From Stenotrophomonas daejeonensis (GTDB taxonomy: Bacteria; Pseudomonadota; Gammaproteobacteria; Xanthomonadales; Xanthomonadaceae): a stretch of DNA of 64,000 nucleotides. The notes below the pieces were generated by a model. It was not told the origin of the DNA, did no database searches, and saw only the letters and a program-made list of their open reading frames with translations. The DNA is taken from positions 1-64,000 of the forward strand of contig NZ_LDJP01000022.1 of assembly GCF_001431505.1 (NCBI RefSeq). Direction: 5' to 3'. The stretch's first letter is position 1; each line of letters starts with the position of its first letter. Shown one piece after another: positions 55,724-64,000 of the stretch. A program made the position numbers and the translations under genes.

Positions 55724-58432
55724 ATGAGCATCTACCACCTGCAGACCGTGTTCCGCCCCCGTTCCGTGGCCGTGGTCGGCGGCAGCCCGCGCGAGCGTTC
55801 GGCCGGGCGCGCGGTGGTACGCAACCTGCGCGCGGGCGGTTTCGCCGGGCAGATCGGCTGGGTCAACCCGCGGCATGCCGAGATCGACGGCATGCGCACG
55901 GTCAAGCGGCTCCGCGACCTGCCGTGGGTGCCGGACCTGGTGGTCATCACCACCCCGGCGGCGATGGTGCCGCAGGTGGTGGCCGCGGCCGCCGAACTGG
56001 GCGTGGCTGGTGCCATCATCCTCACCGCCGGGCTGGGCCACGGCCCCGGCTCGCTGGCCGCGCAGGTGGAAGCGGCGGCGCGGCCCCGCGGCATGCGCGT
56101 GCTCGGCCCGCACTGCCTGGGCGTGATCGCCCCGCACGCGCGGCTCAACGCGTCGATCGCCGCGCACACGCCGCAGGCCGGCGACCTGGCATTGATCTCC
56201 GAATCCAGCGCCATTGCCGCGGCGCTGGTGGAGTGGGGCGTGGCGCGCTCGATCGGCTTCTCCGCGGTGGTGTCGCTGGGCGATGCGCTGGACGTGGATT
56301 TCGGCGACCTGCTCGACTACTTCGCCAGCGACTACCGCACCCGCGCGATCCTGCTCTACGTCGACCAGATCAGCGACGCGCGCAAGTTCATGTCCGCCGC
56401 GCGCGCCGCCGCGCGTGCCAAGCCGGTGGTGGTGGTCAAGTCCGGGCGCCAGCCGCGCGCGGCCGCGGCCGGCGCCGATTCGCACGCGCAGGCACTGGCC
56501 GCGCCGGACGCGGTGTACGGCGCGGCCTTCAACCGCGCCGGCCTGCTGCGGGTGAACGCGCTGGACGAACTGTTCACCGCCGCCGAAACGCTGGGCCGGC
56601 TCGGCACCTTCCCCGGCCAGCGGCTGGCCATCCTCAGCAACGGCGGCGGCGTCGGCCGGCTGGCGGTGGACCAGCTGCAGGCGTTGGGCGGCACGCTGGC
56701 GGCATTGTCGCCGGCCACCGTCGAACGGCTGGACGCCGCGCTGCCGCAGGGCTGGTCGCGCGACAACCCGGTGGACATCGTGGTCGATGCCGACGGCGAG
56801 CGCTACGCCGCGGCGGTGGAGGCGCTGCTGGCCGACGAGGCCAACGACGCGCTGCTGGTGGTCAACGTGCCGACCGCGTTCACCTCCTCGGCCGACGCAG
56901 CGCAGGCGCTGACCCGCAGCCTCGGCCAGCGCCCGCGGCAGCTGCGCGACAAGCCGGTGTTCGCGGTCTGGCTGGGCAACGACGAGCGCGCCACCGCGAC
57001 GCTGAACACCGCGCGGGTGCCGACCTACCCCAGCGAGGCCGAGGCGGTGCGCGGTTTCCAGCACCTGGTGCGCTACCGCAAGGCGCAGGCGGCGTTGATG
57101 GAGACGCCGCCGAGCCTGCCTGCCGATTTCAGCGTCGATGCCGCCCGCGCCCGCGCGCTGGTGGAGGCGGCGCTGCGCAACGACCAGCAGTGGCTGGACC
57201 CGATGGCCACCCAGCAGCTGTTGCAGGCCTACGGCATCCCCTCGCTGGAGGTGATGGTCGCGCGCGACGCGCGCGAGGCGATGGAACTGGCGCAGCCGCT
57301 GCTGGAACAGGGCGCCAGCGTCGCGGTGAAGGTGTTCTCGCCGGACATCCCGCACAAGTCGGCGGTCGACGGCGTGCGCCTGAACCTGGGCACCCTGCAG
57401 GCGGTACGGGTGGCGGCGGACGCGATCCTGCGGCGCGCGGCCGAGCTGCGCCCGGATGCGCGCATCGAGGGCGTGTTGGTGCAGCCGATGATGGTGCGGC
57501 CGAAGGCGCGCGAGCTGATCGCCGGCATCGCCGACGACGCGGTGTTCGGCCCGGTGCTGGTGTTCGGCCGCGGCGGCACCGCGGTGGAGGTGATCGACGA
57601 CAAGACCCTGGCGCTGCCGCCGCTGGACCTGCGCCTGGCGCACGAGGTGATCGGCCGCACCCGGGTGGCGCGCATCCTCAAGCCCTATGGCGACGTGCCG
57701 GCCGCCGACGAGCGTGCGGTGGCGCTGGTGCTGGTCAAGTTGGCGCAGCTGGCCGCCGACATCCCCGAGATCCGCACGCTCGACCTCAACCCGCTGCTGG
57801 CCGACCGCAACGGCGTCCTCGCGCTGGACGCGCGCATCGCCATCGCCCCGGTGCGGCGCCTGCACAAGGGCCGCGGCCACCCGCGCTTCGCGATCTTCCC
57901 GTACCCCACCGAGTGGGAGCGCAGCATCGTACTGGCCGACGGCGGCAGCGCCTTCATCCGCCCGGTGCGGCCGGAGGACGACGCGCTGTTCCGCGCGTTC
58001 TTCGCCCGCGTCAGCGACGACGACCTGCGCCTGCGCTTCTTTCAGTCGGTCAGGCATTTCAGCCACGAGTTCATCGCCCGCCTGACCCAGCTCGACTACG
58101 CGCGCTCGATCGCGCTGGTGGCGATCGACCCGGACGGTGGCGAGATGCTCGGCGCAGTGCGCCTGCACGCCGACGCCGACTACGACCGCGGCGAGTACGG
58201 CATCCTGATCCGCTCCGACCTCAAGGGCCAGGGCATCGGCTGGAAGCTGATGCAGATCATGATCGAATACGCCGGCTGGCAGGGCCTGAACGTGGTCGAG
58301 GGCCAGGTGCTGCGCGAGAACAGCACCATGCTGGCGATGTGCCGCACGCTGGGCTTCACGGTCAAGGCCGACCCGGACGACCCGGCGATCATGAACGTGA
58401 CCCTGCCGGTACGGTCGGCGGGCGACGCCTGA
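55724..58432 (+). CDS. Pat-type protein acetyltransferase (ADP-forming acyl-CoA synthetase/GNAT fusion)
   Basis: A 902-residue fusion. It has a CoA-binding and succinyl-CoA-ligase-like region (FRPRSVAVVGGSPRERSAGR; GMRVLGPHCLGVIAPHARLN), an ATP-grasp domain (about 480-710; GASVAVKVFSPDIPHKSAVD; VFGRGGTAVEVIDDKTLALP) and a C-terminal GNAT domain (about 735-890; DLKGQGIGWKLMQIMIEYAG; LRENSTMLAMCRTLGF). The architecture is that of Pat/YfiQ, which acetylates lysines of acetyl-CoA synthetase and other proteins. The synthetase part may have lost catalysis and bind acyl-CoA only. ATG 55724 starts MSIYHLQTVFRPRSV. Confidence 0.92.
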   Translation: MSIYHLQTVFRPRSVAVVGGSPRERSAGRAVVRNLRAGGFAGQIGWVNPRHAEIDGMRTVKRLRDLPWVPDLVVITTPAAMVPQVVAAAAELGVAGAIILTAGLGHGPGSLAAQVEAAARPRGMRVLGPHCLGVIAPHARLNASIAAHTPQAGDLALISESSAIAAALVEWGVARSIGFSAVVSLGDALDVDFGDLLDYFASDYRTRAILLYVDQISDARKFMSAARAAARAKPVVVVKSGRQPRAAAAGADSHAQALAAPDAVYGAAFNRAGLLRVNALDELFTAAETLGRLGTFPGQRLAILSNGGGVGRLAVDQLQALGGTLAALSPATVERLDAALPQGWSRDNPVDIVVDADGERYAAAVEALLADEANDALLVVNVPTAFTSSADAAQALTRSLGQRPRQLRDKPVFAVWLGNDERATATLNTARVPTYPSEAEAVRGFQHLVRYRKAQAALMETPPSLPADFSVDAARARALVEAALRNDQQWLDPMATQQLLQAYGIPSLEVMVARDAREAMELAQPLLEQGASVAVKVFSPDIPHKSAVDGVRLNLGTLQAVRVAADAILRRAAELRPDARIEGVLVQPMMVRPKARELIAGIADDAVFGPVLVFGRGGTAVEVIDDKTLALPPLDLRLAHEVIGRTRVARILKPYGDVPAADERAVALVLVKLAQLAADIPEIRTLDLNPLLADRNGVLALDARIAIAPVRRLHKGRGHPRFAIFPYPTEWERSIVLADGGSAFIRPVRPEDDALFRAFFARVSDDDLRLRFFQSVRHFSHEFIARLTQLDYARSIALVAIDPDGGEMLGAVRLHADADYDRGEYGILIRSDLKGQGIGWKLMQIMIEYAGWQGLNVVEGQVLRENSTMLAMCRTLGFTVKADPDDPAIMNVTLPVRSAGDA

Positions 58433-58456
58433 GCCCAACGACAGGGAACATCCCGC

Positions 58457-58948
58457 ATGTCCGGTTTCCAACAGCGCGTGCAGGCCGCGCCCGACACCCT
58501 GAAGAGGCTGCTGGCGCAGCCGTTCCCGCCGGACGAGGTTCCCGAAGACGGCTGCGCGTTCGAGCAGCACGCGTCGTGGATGGGCCAGGCGCCCGGCCGG
58601 CGCGCGGCGGTGGTCGGCATCGATTACGGGAATTGCGACGCCAGTGGCGACGATCTGCACGAGCAACTGGAAAACCTCTGGAACGACTATCGCGGCAGCC
58701 AGGATGCGATGGTGCAGTCGTTGACCGGGGCGCTGGGCGCGCCGCCGTGCTGCGTCGAGGGCTACGAGCCCGCCGGCAGCGGCGTGCCGGAAGCGTTGCT
58801 GGATGCGTTCGAGCGCCACCGCATCGCCTGCTGGCGGCACGGCGACCGGCTCGCGCTGCTGGTGCTGGGCGCAAGCGTGGGCGATGGCGAACTGGAGGTC
58901 TGCCTGGGCCTGCTGGCACTGGATGCGACGGGCGACGGCAACGCCTGA
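58457..58948 (+). CDS. Hypothetical cytoplasmic protein
   Basis: A 163-residue protein with no signal peptide or membrane helix. Blocks: QRVQAAPDTLKRLLAQPFPP, VVGIDYGNCDASGDDLHEQL, LALLVLGASVGDGELEVCLG. No family is recognised. ATG 58457 has GGGAA upstream (GGGAACATCCCGCATG). It lies 24 bp after the Pat gene and may be cotranscribed. Confidence 0.75.
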   Translation: MSGFQQRVQAAPDTLKRLLAQPFPPDEVPEDGCAFEQHASWMGQAPGRRAAVVGIDYGNCDASGDDLHEQLENLWNDYRGSQDAMVQSLTGALGAPPCCVEGYEPAGSGVPEALLDAFERHRIACWRHGDRLALLVLGASVGDGELEVCLGLLALDATGDGNA

Positions 58949-58972
58949 CGCCATCGCGGCGCCCGCCGGCGC

Positions 58973-58978
58973 GACAAT
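58973..58978 (+). promoter_or_regulatory. -10 hexamer, probable leaderless mRNA of the hydrolase
   Basis: GACAAT ends six bases before the ATG at 58985; no ribosome-binding site is seen. Confidence 0.45.
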
Positions 58979-58984
58979 GGCGGC

Positions 58985-59710
58985 ATGGAAACCGCCGTTG
59001 CCGGGAATGCGCCCGGAAAGATCCCGCTGCTGTTGCTCCCCGGCCTGCTCAACGACGCCGGGTTGTGGCGCGCGCAGGTCGACGACCTGTCCGGCATCGC
59101 CGACTGCACGGTCGGCGACCTGACCCGCGGCGACAGCATGCAGGCGGTGGCCGAGGACGTGCTGGCGCAGGCGCCACCGCACTTCGCGCTGGCCGGTTTT
59201 TCGCTGGGCGGCTTCGTCGCCCAGCAGATCCTGCGCATCGCCCCGCGGCGCGTGCGGCGGCTGGCGTTGATCGGCACCTCGATCCATGCCGATTCGCCCG
59301 AGCGTGCCGCGCAGCGTCGCGCGCAGCAGGCCGGCGTGCGCCGCCTGCCCGGCACTTTCCACGGCTTCGGCGACACGCTGATGCGCAACTACATCGACGC
59401 CTCGCGCCTGCGCGATCACGACCTGGTGCAACGCGTGCGGGCGATGACCACGCGGCTGGGCGCGGAGGTGTTCCTGCGGCAGAGCGCGCTGGAGCGCGTG
59501 GACGGCCACGACGTGCTGGCCGGCTACCGCGATCCGCTGCTGATCGTGTGCGGCGCCAACGACCGCATCACGCCGCCGGCGATCAGCGCGGAAATGCACG
59601 CGCTGGTGCCGCATTCGCGGTTGCTGGTGTTGCCCAACTGCGGGCATCTGGCGCCGATGGAAAAGCCGGACGCGGTGAGCGCCGCGCTGCGGACCTGGTT
59701 GCGGGAGTAA
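58985..59710 (+). CDS. Alpha/beta-fold hydrolase
   Basis: A 241-residue hydrolase with the triad visible: nucleophile elbow GFSLGG (Ser about 73), Asp in VCGANDRITPP and His in PNCGHLAPMEKP. The oxyanion region is LLPGLLNDAGLW. It belongs to the esterase/C-C hydrolase group (RutD/BioH-like); substrate unknown. ATG 58985 lies six bases after GACAAT. Confidence 0.9.
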   Translation: METAVAGNAPGKIPLLLLPGLLNDAGLWRAQVDDLSGIADCTVGDLTRGDSMQAVAEDVLAQAPPHFALAGFSLGGFVAQQILRIAPRRVRRLALIGTSIHADSPERAAQRRAQQAGVRRLPGTFHGFGDTLMRNYIDASRLRDHDLVQRVRAMTTRLGAEVFLRQSALERVDGHDVLAGYRDPLLIVCGANDRITPPAISAEMHALVPHSRLLVLPNCGHLAPMEKPDAVSAALRTWLRE

Positions 59711-59750
59711 CGCCGGCCAGCGGCCGCCGCTATCGCCGTTGTCCCGGTCC

Positions 59751-60554
59751 TCAATCCCACGCCGGCGCGATGCCCTCGGGGTTGGCCAGCCGCCGGCCGC
59801 GGTCCAGCGTGGCGATCCGCGCCATGTCGTCCTCGTCCAGCCGCACGCCGGCGGCCTCCAGGTTGCCGGCGAGGTTCCCGCGCCGGGTCGAGGACGGGAT
59901 CACCGAGTAACCCTGTTGCAGCGCCCATGCCAGGGCCACTTGCGCGGGCGTGGCTTCGTGGCGCCGGGCGATGGACCGGATCACCGGGTCCACCAGCACC
60001 TCGCCGTAGGCCAGGCTCATGTAGGCGGTGACGTGGATGCCCTGTTCGCGCAGGAACGCCACCAACCGGCGGTTCTGCAGATAGGGGTGGACTTCGATCT
60101 GGTTGGTGGCGATCGCCTTGGCGCCGAGGATCCCGATGGCCTGCCGGGTCTGGGCGACGGTGAAGTTGGAGATGCCGATCGCGCGCGCCAGGCCCTGCGC
60201 CCTGGCCTCGGCCAATGCGCCCAGGTACTCGGCCATCGGCACCTCGTCGTCCGGCGAGGGCCAGTGGATCAGCGCCAGGTCCACGTGGTCGGTGCGCAGC
60301 TTCTGCAGGCTGGTGCGCAGGCTGGCCGGCAGCGCGTCGCGGCGGAATTCGCCGATCCACACCTTGGTGGTCAGGTACAGGTCTTCGCGTGCCACGCCGG
60401 ATGCGGCGATGGCCTGGCCGATGTCGGCCTCGTTGTCGTAGATCTGCGCGGTGTCGATGGCGCGGTAGCCGACGTCCAGCGCGTCGCGTACCGAGTCGAT
60501 GACGGTCTGGCCCTTGAGGCGGAAAGTGCCGAGGCCGATGGCGGGAAGGGTCAT
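59751..60554 (-). CDS. dkgB: 2,5-didehydrogluconate reductase DkgB (aldo/keto reductase)
   Basis: 267 residues, the same length as E. coli DkgB and similar throughout: [111 protein letters not shown]. Catalytic Asp, Tyr, Lys and His are present. It reduces 2,5-diketogluconate or methylglyoxal-type carbonyls with NADPH. GGAGC precedes the ATG. It follows the MFS gene by 33 bp on the same strand. Confidence 0.94.
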   Translation of the reverse strand: MTLPAIGLGTFRLKGQTVIDSVRDALDVGYRAIDTAQIYDNEADIGQAIAASGVAREDLYLTTKVWIGEFRRDALPASLRTSLQKLRTDHVDLALIHWPSPDDEVPMAEYLGALAEARAQGLARAIGISNFTVAQTRQAIGILGAKAIATNQIEVHPYLQNRRLVAFLREQGIHVTAYMSLAYGEVLVDPVIRSIARRHEATPAQVALAWALQQGYSVIPSSTRRGNLAGNLEAAGVRLDEDDMARIATLDRGRRLANPEGIAPAWD

Positions 60555-60587
60555 GGGAAGCTCCAGGGTGGGTGCGGAGTGAGGGGA

Positions 60588-61802
60588 TCAGTGCGCGGCG
60601 ACGGCGATGCCTTCGGCGCGGTCGTCGATGCCGTCGCGGCGGTCCAGGCGGCCGCTGAGCGCGGTCAGGCCATAGGCGGCAACCACCACCAGCGCGCCCA
60701 GCCACGGCGTGTGCATCAGGCCGGCGTGTTCGACCACCAGCCCGCCCAGCGAGGCGCCCAGCGCGATGCCGACATTGAACGCGGCGATGTTCAGGCCCGA
60801 GGCCACGTCGCCGGCCCGCGGCGCGTAACGCTGCGCCTGCCGCACCACGTACACCTGCAGGCCCGGCACGTTGCCGAACGCCACCGCGCCCAGCGCCAGC
60901 ACGGTCAGCAGCGCCAGCCATGCGTCGTGTGCGGTGAAGGTGAGCGCGAACAGCACCAACGCCAGCAGCGCGAAGATGCGCTTGAGCGCCGGCACCGGGC
61001 CGAGGCGGTCGGCCAGGCGCCCGCCCCACAGGTTGCCGAACGCCACCGACACGCCATACACCAGCAGCACCGCGCCCACCGCGTTGGCGGAGAAACCGCT
61101 GACCTCCTGCAGGATCGGTGCGAGATAGGTGAACGCCAGGAAGGTGCCGCCGTAGCCCAGCGCGGTCATCGCGTACACCAGCAGCAGGCGCGGCTGCGCC
61201 AGCACCGCCAGTTGCTGCGCGAACGTGGCCGGTGCGCTGCGCGGCAGGTTGCGCGGCACGAACAACAGGCTGCCGAGCAGCGCCACCACGCCCAACCCGG
61301 CCACCGCGAGGAAGGTGGCGCGCCAGCCCAGGTGCTGGCCGATGAAGGTCCCCAGCGGCACGCCCGTGACCAGTGCCACGGTCAGCCCGGTGAACATGAT
61401 GGCGATCGCGCTGGCGGCCTTTTCCTTCGGCACCACCGCGGTGGCGATCACCGCGCCGATAGAGAAGAACACGCCGTGCGCCAGCCCGGTGAGGATGCGC
61501 GCGGCGATCAGCGAGGCGTAGCCGGGCGCCAGCCATGCGAGCAGGTTGCCGGCGGTGAACAGTGCCATCAGCGCCACCAGCAGCGCCTTGCGCGGCACCC
61601 GGCCGGTCAGCGCGGTCAGCACCGGCGCGCCGACCGCCACGCCCAGTGCGTACAGCGATACCAGCAGGCCGGCCGAGGGCAGGCCGACGTGCAGGTCGGC
61701 GGCGATGGTCGGGATCAGGCCGACGATGACGAATTCGGTGGTGCCGATGGCGAACGCACCGAGCGTGAGCGCCAGCAGGGCGAGGGGGATGCCACGGGAC
61801 AT
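60588..61802 (-). CDS. MFS transporter (AraJ/YdhP-like)
   Basis: A 404-residue major-facilitator protein with 12 predicted helices. LALLALTLGAFAIGTTEFVI at the start and the loop RVPRKALLV between helices 2 and 3 place it in the DHA1 group; FGNLWGGRLADRLG is the second-half loop. Likely exports sugars or drugs. ATG 61802 opens helix 1. It leads an operon with dkgB and is divergent from the LysR regulator. Confidence 0.92.
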   Translation of the reverse strand: MSRGIPLALLALTLGAFAIGTTEFVIVGLIPTIAADLHVGLPSAGLLVSLYALGVAVGAPVLTALTGRVPRKALLVALMALFTAGNLLAWLAPGYASLIAARILTGLAHGVFFSIGAVIATAVVPKEKAASAIAIMFTGLTVALVTGVPLGTFIGQHLGWRATFLAVAGLGVVALLGSLLFVPRNLPRSAPATFAQQLAVLAQPRLLLVYAMTALGYGGTFLAFTYLAPILQEVSGFSANAVGAVLLVYGVSVAFGNLWGGRLADRLGPVPALKRIFALLALVLFALTFTAHDAWLALLTVLALGAVAFGNVPGLQVYVVRQAQRYAPRAGDVASGLNIAAFNVGIALGASLGGLVVEHAGLMHTPWLGALVVVAAYGLTALSGRLDRRDGIDDRAEGIAVAAH

Positions 61803-61881
61803 GGGGCGGCCTTCAGCGGGGGAGGGCGCACAGTCTGGGACCGCCACTGTTGCCGAAAAAGCGGAATTGAATCCAATGAAT

Positions 61882-61898
61882 ATTGATGGATGGTCAAT
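61882..61898. promoter_or_regulatory. LysR-type operator candidate
   Basis: ATTGA-N7-TCAAT is an inverted repeat in an AT-rich patch between the divergent MFS and LysR genes, the classic place for a LysR-type binding site. It is the only clear dyad in that 127-bp region. Confidence 0.55.
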
Positions 61899-61929
61899 AA
61901 TCGGGCATCCACGGCCAGCCCCGGCACCC

Positions 61930-62832
61930 ATGAAAACCACCCTCGACGAAATGCAGGCCTTCATCGCCGTGATCGACGGCGGCTCGATCACCGCCGCCGC
62001 CGAGGGCCTCGGCCAGACCCCGTCCGGCGTCAGCCGCACACTGGCGCGGCTGGAGGAGAAGCTCGGCACCACGCTGCTGACCCGCACCACCCGCCGCCTG
62101 CACCTGACCGAGGAGGGCGCCGCGTTCCTGGCGCAGGCGCGGTCGATCGTGGCGTCGGTGGAGGCGGCCGAGGAACAGATCGCCGTGCGCCGCGAGCGCC
62201 CGGCCGGGCGCCTGCGCGTGGACGCGGCCATGCCGTTCGTGCTGCACGTGATCGCGCCGCTGGTGGCCGGTTACCGTGCGCGCTACCCGGAGGTGGCGCT
62301 GGAACTGAACAGTTCCGAGCGCTACATCGACCTGCTCGAGCGCCGCACCGACGTAGCCATCCGCATCGGCCCGCTGGCCGATTCGACCCTGCATGCAAGG
62401 CCGTTGGCGCGCAGCCGTCTGCGCGTGCTGGCCAGCCCGGCCTACCTGCGGCAACGCGGCACGCCGAAGAGCGTGGCGCAGCTGGACGAGCATGCGCTGC
62501 TCGGCTTCAACGAGCCGGATTCGCTGAACCACTGGCCGTTGCGCGGCGCCGGGGACGCACGGCTGCACGTGCGCCCGGTGGTGGCCGTGTCCAGTGGCGA
62601 AACCCTGCGGCGGCTGGCGCTGGAAGGGGCGGGCATCGTCTGCCTGTCCGACTTCATGACCCAGCGCGACCGCGACTGCGGCACCTTGGTGGAGGTGTTG
62701 CCGAAGCAGACGCTGGATGTGCGCCAGCCGATCCACGCGGTCTATTACCGCAACACCGCGGTGTCGGCGCGGATCAGCTCGTTCCTCGACCATCTGGCGC
62801 AGGCGCTGGCCGAGGCGCCGTTCGCGCGCTAG
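61930..62832 (+). CDS. LysR-family transcriptional regulator
   Basis: 300 residues: N-terminal winged helix (DEMQAFIAVIDGGSITAAAE; PSGVSRTLARLEEKLGTTLL) and a C-terminal substrate-binding domain (AIRIGPLADSTLHARPLARS; EGAGIVCLSDFMTQRD). The sensor is that of the CrgA/aldehyde-linked LysR group. It probably controls the divergent MFS-dkgB operon and itself. ATG 61930 is the start. Confidence 0.93.
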   Translation: MKTTLDEMQAFIAVIDGGSITAAAEGLGQTPSGVSRTLARLEEKLGTTLLTRTTRRLHLTEEGAAFLAQARSIVASVEAAEEQIAVRRERPAGRLRVDAAMPFVLHVIAPLVAGYRARYPEVALELNSSERYIDLLERRTDVAIRIGPLADSTLHARPLARSRLRVLASPAYLRQRGTPKSVAQLDEHALLGFNEPDSLNHWPLRGAGDARLHVRPVVAVSSGETLRRLALEGAGIVCLSDFMTQRDRDCGTLVEVLPKQTLDVRQPIHAVYYRNTAVSARISSFLDHLAQALAEAPFAR

Positions 62833-62864
62833 GCATGCCGAACCGGTTGCGTGTTGCCTTCACC

Positions 62865-62940
62865 GTAGCTGCGGGGCTTGCCCCGCAGGGGCTTTCCCGG
62901 CAACGCCTCGCACGGGGCATGCCCGGTACCTGCGGTATTC
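62865..62940. repeat. GTAG palindrome element
   Basis: Begins GTAGCTGCGGGGCTTGCCCC like the copy at 51972 and extends with a similar second palindrome (CGGGGCATGCCCGG). It lies between convergent genes (LysR and aldo/keto reductase). Confidence 0.75.
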
Positions 62941-62956
62941 GCCGGCTGTCTTCGCC

Positions 62957-63913
62957 TTACGCCCCGGCGCTGGCCGCATCCAGCTGCGCGACGTCCTGTG
63001 CAGACAGCTGCAGCCTTGCCGCGGCCAGCACGTCGTGCAGCTGCTCCACGCGGGTGGCGCTGACGATCGGCGCGGTGATCCCGGGCCGCGCGATCAGCCA
63101 CGCCAGCGCCACCTGCGCCGGCGTCGCCTTGTGCCCGGCGGCCACGTCGTCGAGCGCGGCGAGGATGCCCAGCCCGCGCGGGTTGAGGTACTGCGCGACC
63201 ACCCTGGCGCCGCGCGCGCCGCTCTTGCCGGCGTCGTCCGCACTGCGGTACTTGCCGCTGAGGAAGCCGCTGGCCAGCGCGTAGTAGCTGATCACGCCCA
63301 GCTCCTGCTCGCGCGCCAGCGGCTCCAGCTCGGCCTCGTAGCCGGCGCGGTCGCACAGGTTGTATTCCGGCTGCAGCGTTTCGTAGCGCGGCAGGTGGTA
63401 GTCGGCCGAGACCTTCAGCGCGTCGCGCAGGCGCGTGGCGCTGTAGTTGGAGGCGCCGATCGCGCGCACCTTGCCGGCCTCGATCAGCCGCGCGAACGCG
63501 CCCAGGGTTTCCTCCAGCGGCACCGATTCGTCGTCCTCGTGCGCCTGGTACAGGTCGACCACGTCGGTCTGCAGGCGGCGCAGCGAATCGTCGATGGCGG
63601 CGTTGATGTTGTCGGCCGACAGCCCGGGGCGCTCGGCCCACTTGGCCACCTTGGTGGCGACCACCACCTTGTCGCGCTTGCCGCCGCGCTTGAGCCAGCG
63701 GCCGATGATGGCTTCCGATTCGCCGCCCCGGTTGCCCGGCACCCAGGCCGGGTACACGTCGGCGGTGTCCACCAGGTTGAAGCCGGCCTCGACGAAGGCA
63801 TCGAGCAGGGTGAAGGCGGTCTTCTCGTCCACGCTCCAGCCGAAGACGTTGCCGCCGAACGCGATGGGAGCGACCTGCAGGCCGGAATGGCCAAGTTCGC
63901 GGGACCGTGTCAT
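62957..63913 (-). CDS. Aldo/keto reductase (YajO/Tas-like)
   Basis: 318 residues, AKR fold: [119 protein letters not shown]. Catalytic Asp/Tyr/Lys/His are present. Substrate unknown. AGGAGGT lies five bases before ATG 63913; the GTG two codons upstream falls within that site and is unlikely to be used. Confidence 0.93.
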   Translation of the reverse strand: MTRSRELGHSGLQVAPIAFGGNVFGWSVDEKTAFTLLDAFVEAGFNLVDTADVYPAWVPGNRGGESEAIIGRWLKRGGKRDKVVVATKVAKWAERPGLSADNINAAIDDSLRRLQTDVVDLYQAHEDDESVPLEETLGAFARLIEAGKVRAIGASNYSATRLRDALKVSADYHLPRYETLQPEYNLCDRAGYEAELEPLAREQELGVISYYALASGFLSGKYRSADDAGKSGARGARVVAQYLNPRGLGILAALDDVAAGHKATPAQVALAWLIARPGITAPIVSATRVEQLHDVLAAARLQLSAQDVAQLDAASAGA

Positions 63914-64000
63914 GCGCACCTCCTTGCCGGATCGAGCGCTACAGCATAGTGGGCATGCCCACCGGCGCGGTTATGGAAGCATTAAGAGTGCGCGTTGGCT

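Noticed and set aside
55643-59647. Very long frames on both strands over the Pat-type gene
   Set aside because: Low-complexity Arg/Ala/Gly composition and no domain; the real frame at 55724 holds CoA-binding, ATP-grasp and GNAT motifs.

Overview
The window is GC-rich (about 70%) chromosomal DNA from a member of the Xanthomonadaceae (Lysobacteraceae). Four things point there: a xanthomonadin/aryl-polyene pigment cluster with a XanB2-type chorismatase; GTAG-headed palindromes like the SMAG repeats of Stenotrophomonas; an OAR-type TonB receptor; and the neighbourhood parB, rpmB-rpmG, uvrD, polA, hemF. The genus is not decided. The parB gene (cut by the left edge) suggests the region lies near the replication origin. 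No tRNA, rRNA, CRISPR array, prophage or intact insertion sequence was seen.

Left part (1-15 kb): parB 3' part; a Cdd1-family helix-hairpin-helix protein; a three-gene envelope-sugar set (nucleotide-sugar epimerase, polyprenyl-phosphate glycosyltransferase, LABN membrane protein); a DUF885 peptidase; a 189-bp tandem repeat carrying GTAG palindromes; a heavy-metal efflux operon (His-rich small protein, czcC, czcB, czcA, short CDF-like transporter); a secreted hypothetical; rpmB-rpmG with a good promoter; and an FAD/NAD(P)-binding protein.

Middle part (15-35.5 kb): a lower-GC patch with a secreted orphan protein and an IS256-family remnant directly upstream of uvrD; convergent to uvrD an AraC regulator and a CadC-like membrane regulator, divergent from an OAR-type TonB receptor; a DUF2785 protein; a universal stress protein behind a perfect FNR/ANR dyad; a DUF2782 lipoprotein; polA; a probable C-rich-loop small RNA resembling Xanthomonas sX13; hemF; a membrane protein; a Nudix hydrolase; a 30-bp perfect inverted repeat; and an S9 peptidase.

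Pigment cluster (35.7-48.2 kb): AMP-ligase and XanB2 (converging on a 650-bp repeat island), then ACP, membrane protein, FabZ-like dehydratase, LpxL-like acyltransferase, LolA-like carrier, MMPL exporter, second hotdog dehydratase and ketoreductase in one tight plus-strand operon. A minus-strand operon of ketosynthase, chain-length-factor-like protein and family 2 glycosyltransferase faces it. Together they would make 3-/4-hydroxybenzoate from chorismate, activate it, load it on the ACP, extend it to a conjugated polyene, attach it to a carrier and export it. No halogenase is present in the window.

Right part (48.3-64 kb): ycgL overlapping a membrane-anchored ankyrin-repeat protein; a Kef-type antiporter divergent from mgtE, which has a long structured leader; a Pat-type acyl-CoA-synthetase/GNAT fusion; a hypothetical protein; an alpha/beta hydrolase; dkgB and an MFS transporter divergent from a LysR regulator; and a second aldo/keto reductase. 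Several genes (polA, uvrD, hemF, the FAD protein, the alpha/beta hydrolase) have a -10-like hexamer exactly six bases before the ATG and no ribosome-binding site, suggesting leaderless transcripts.
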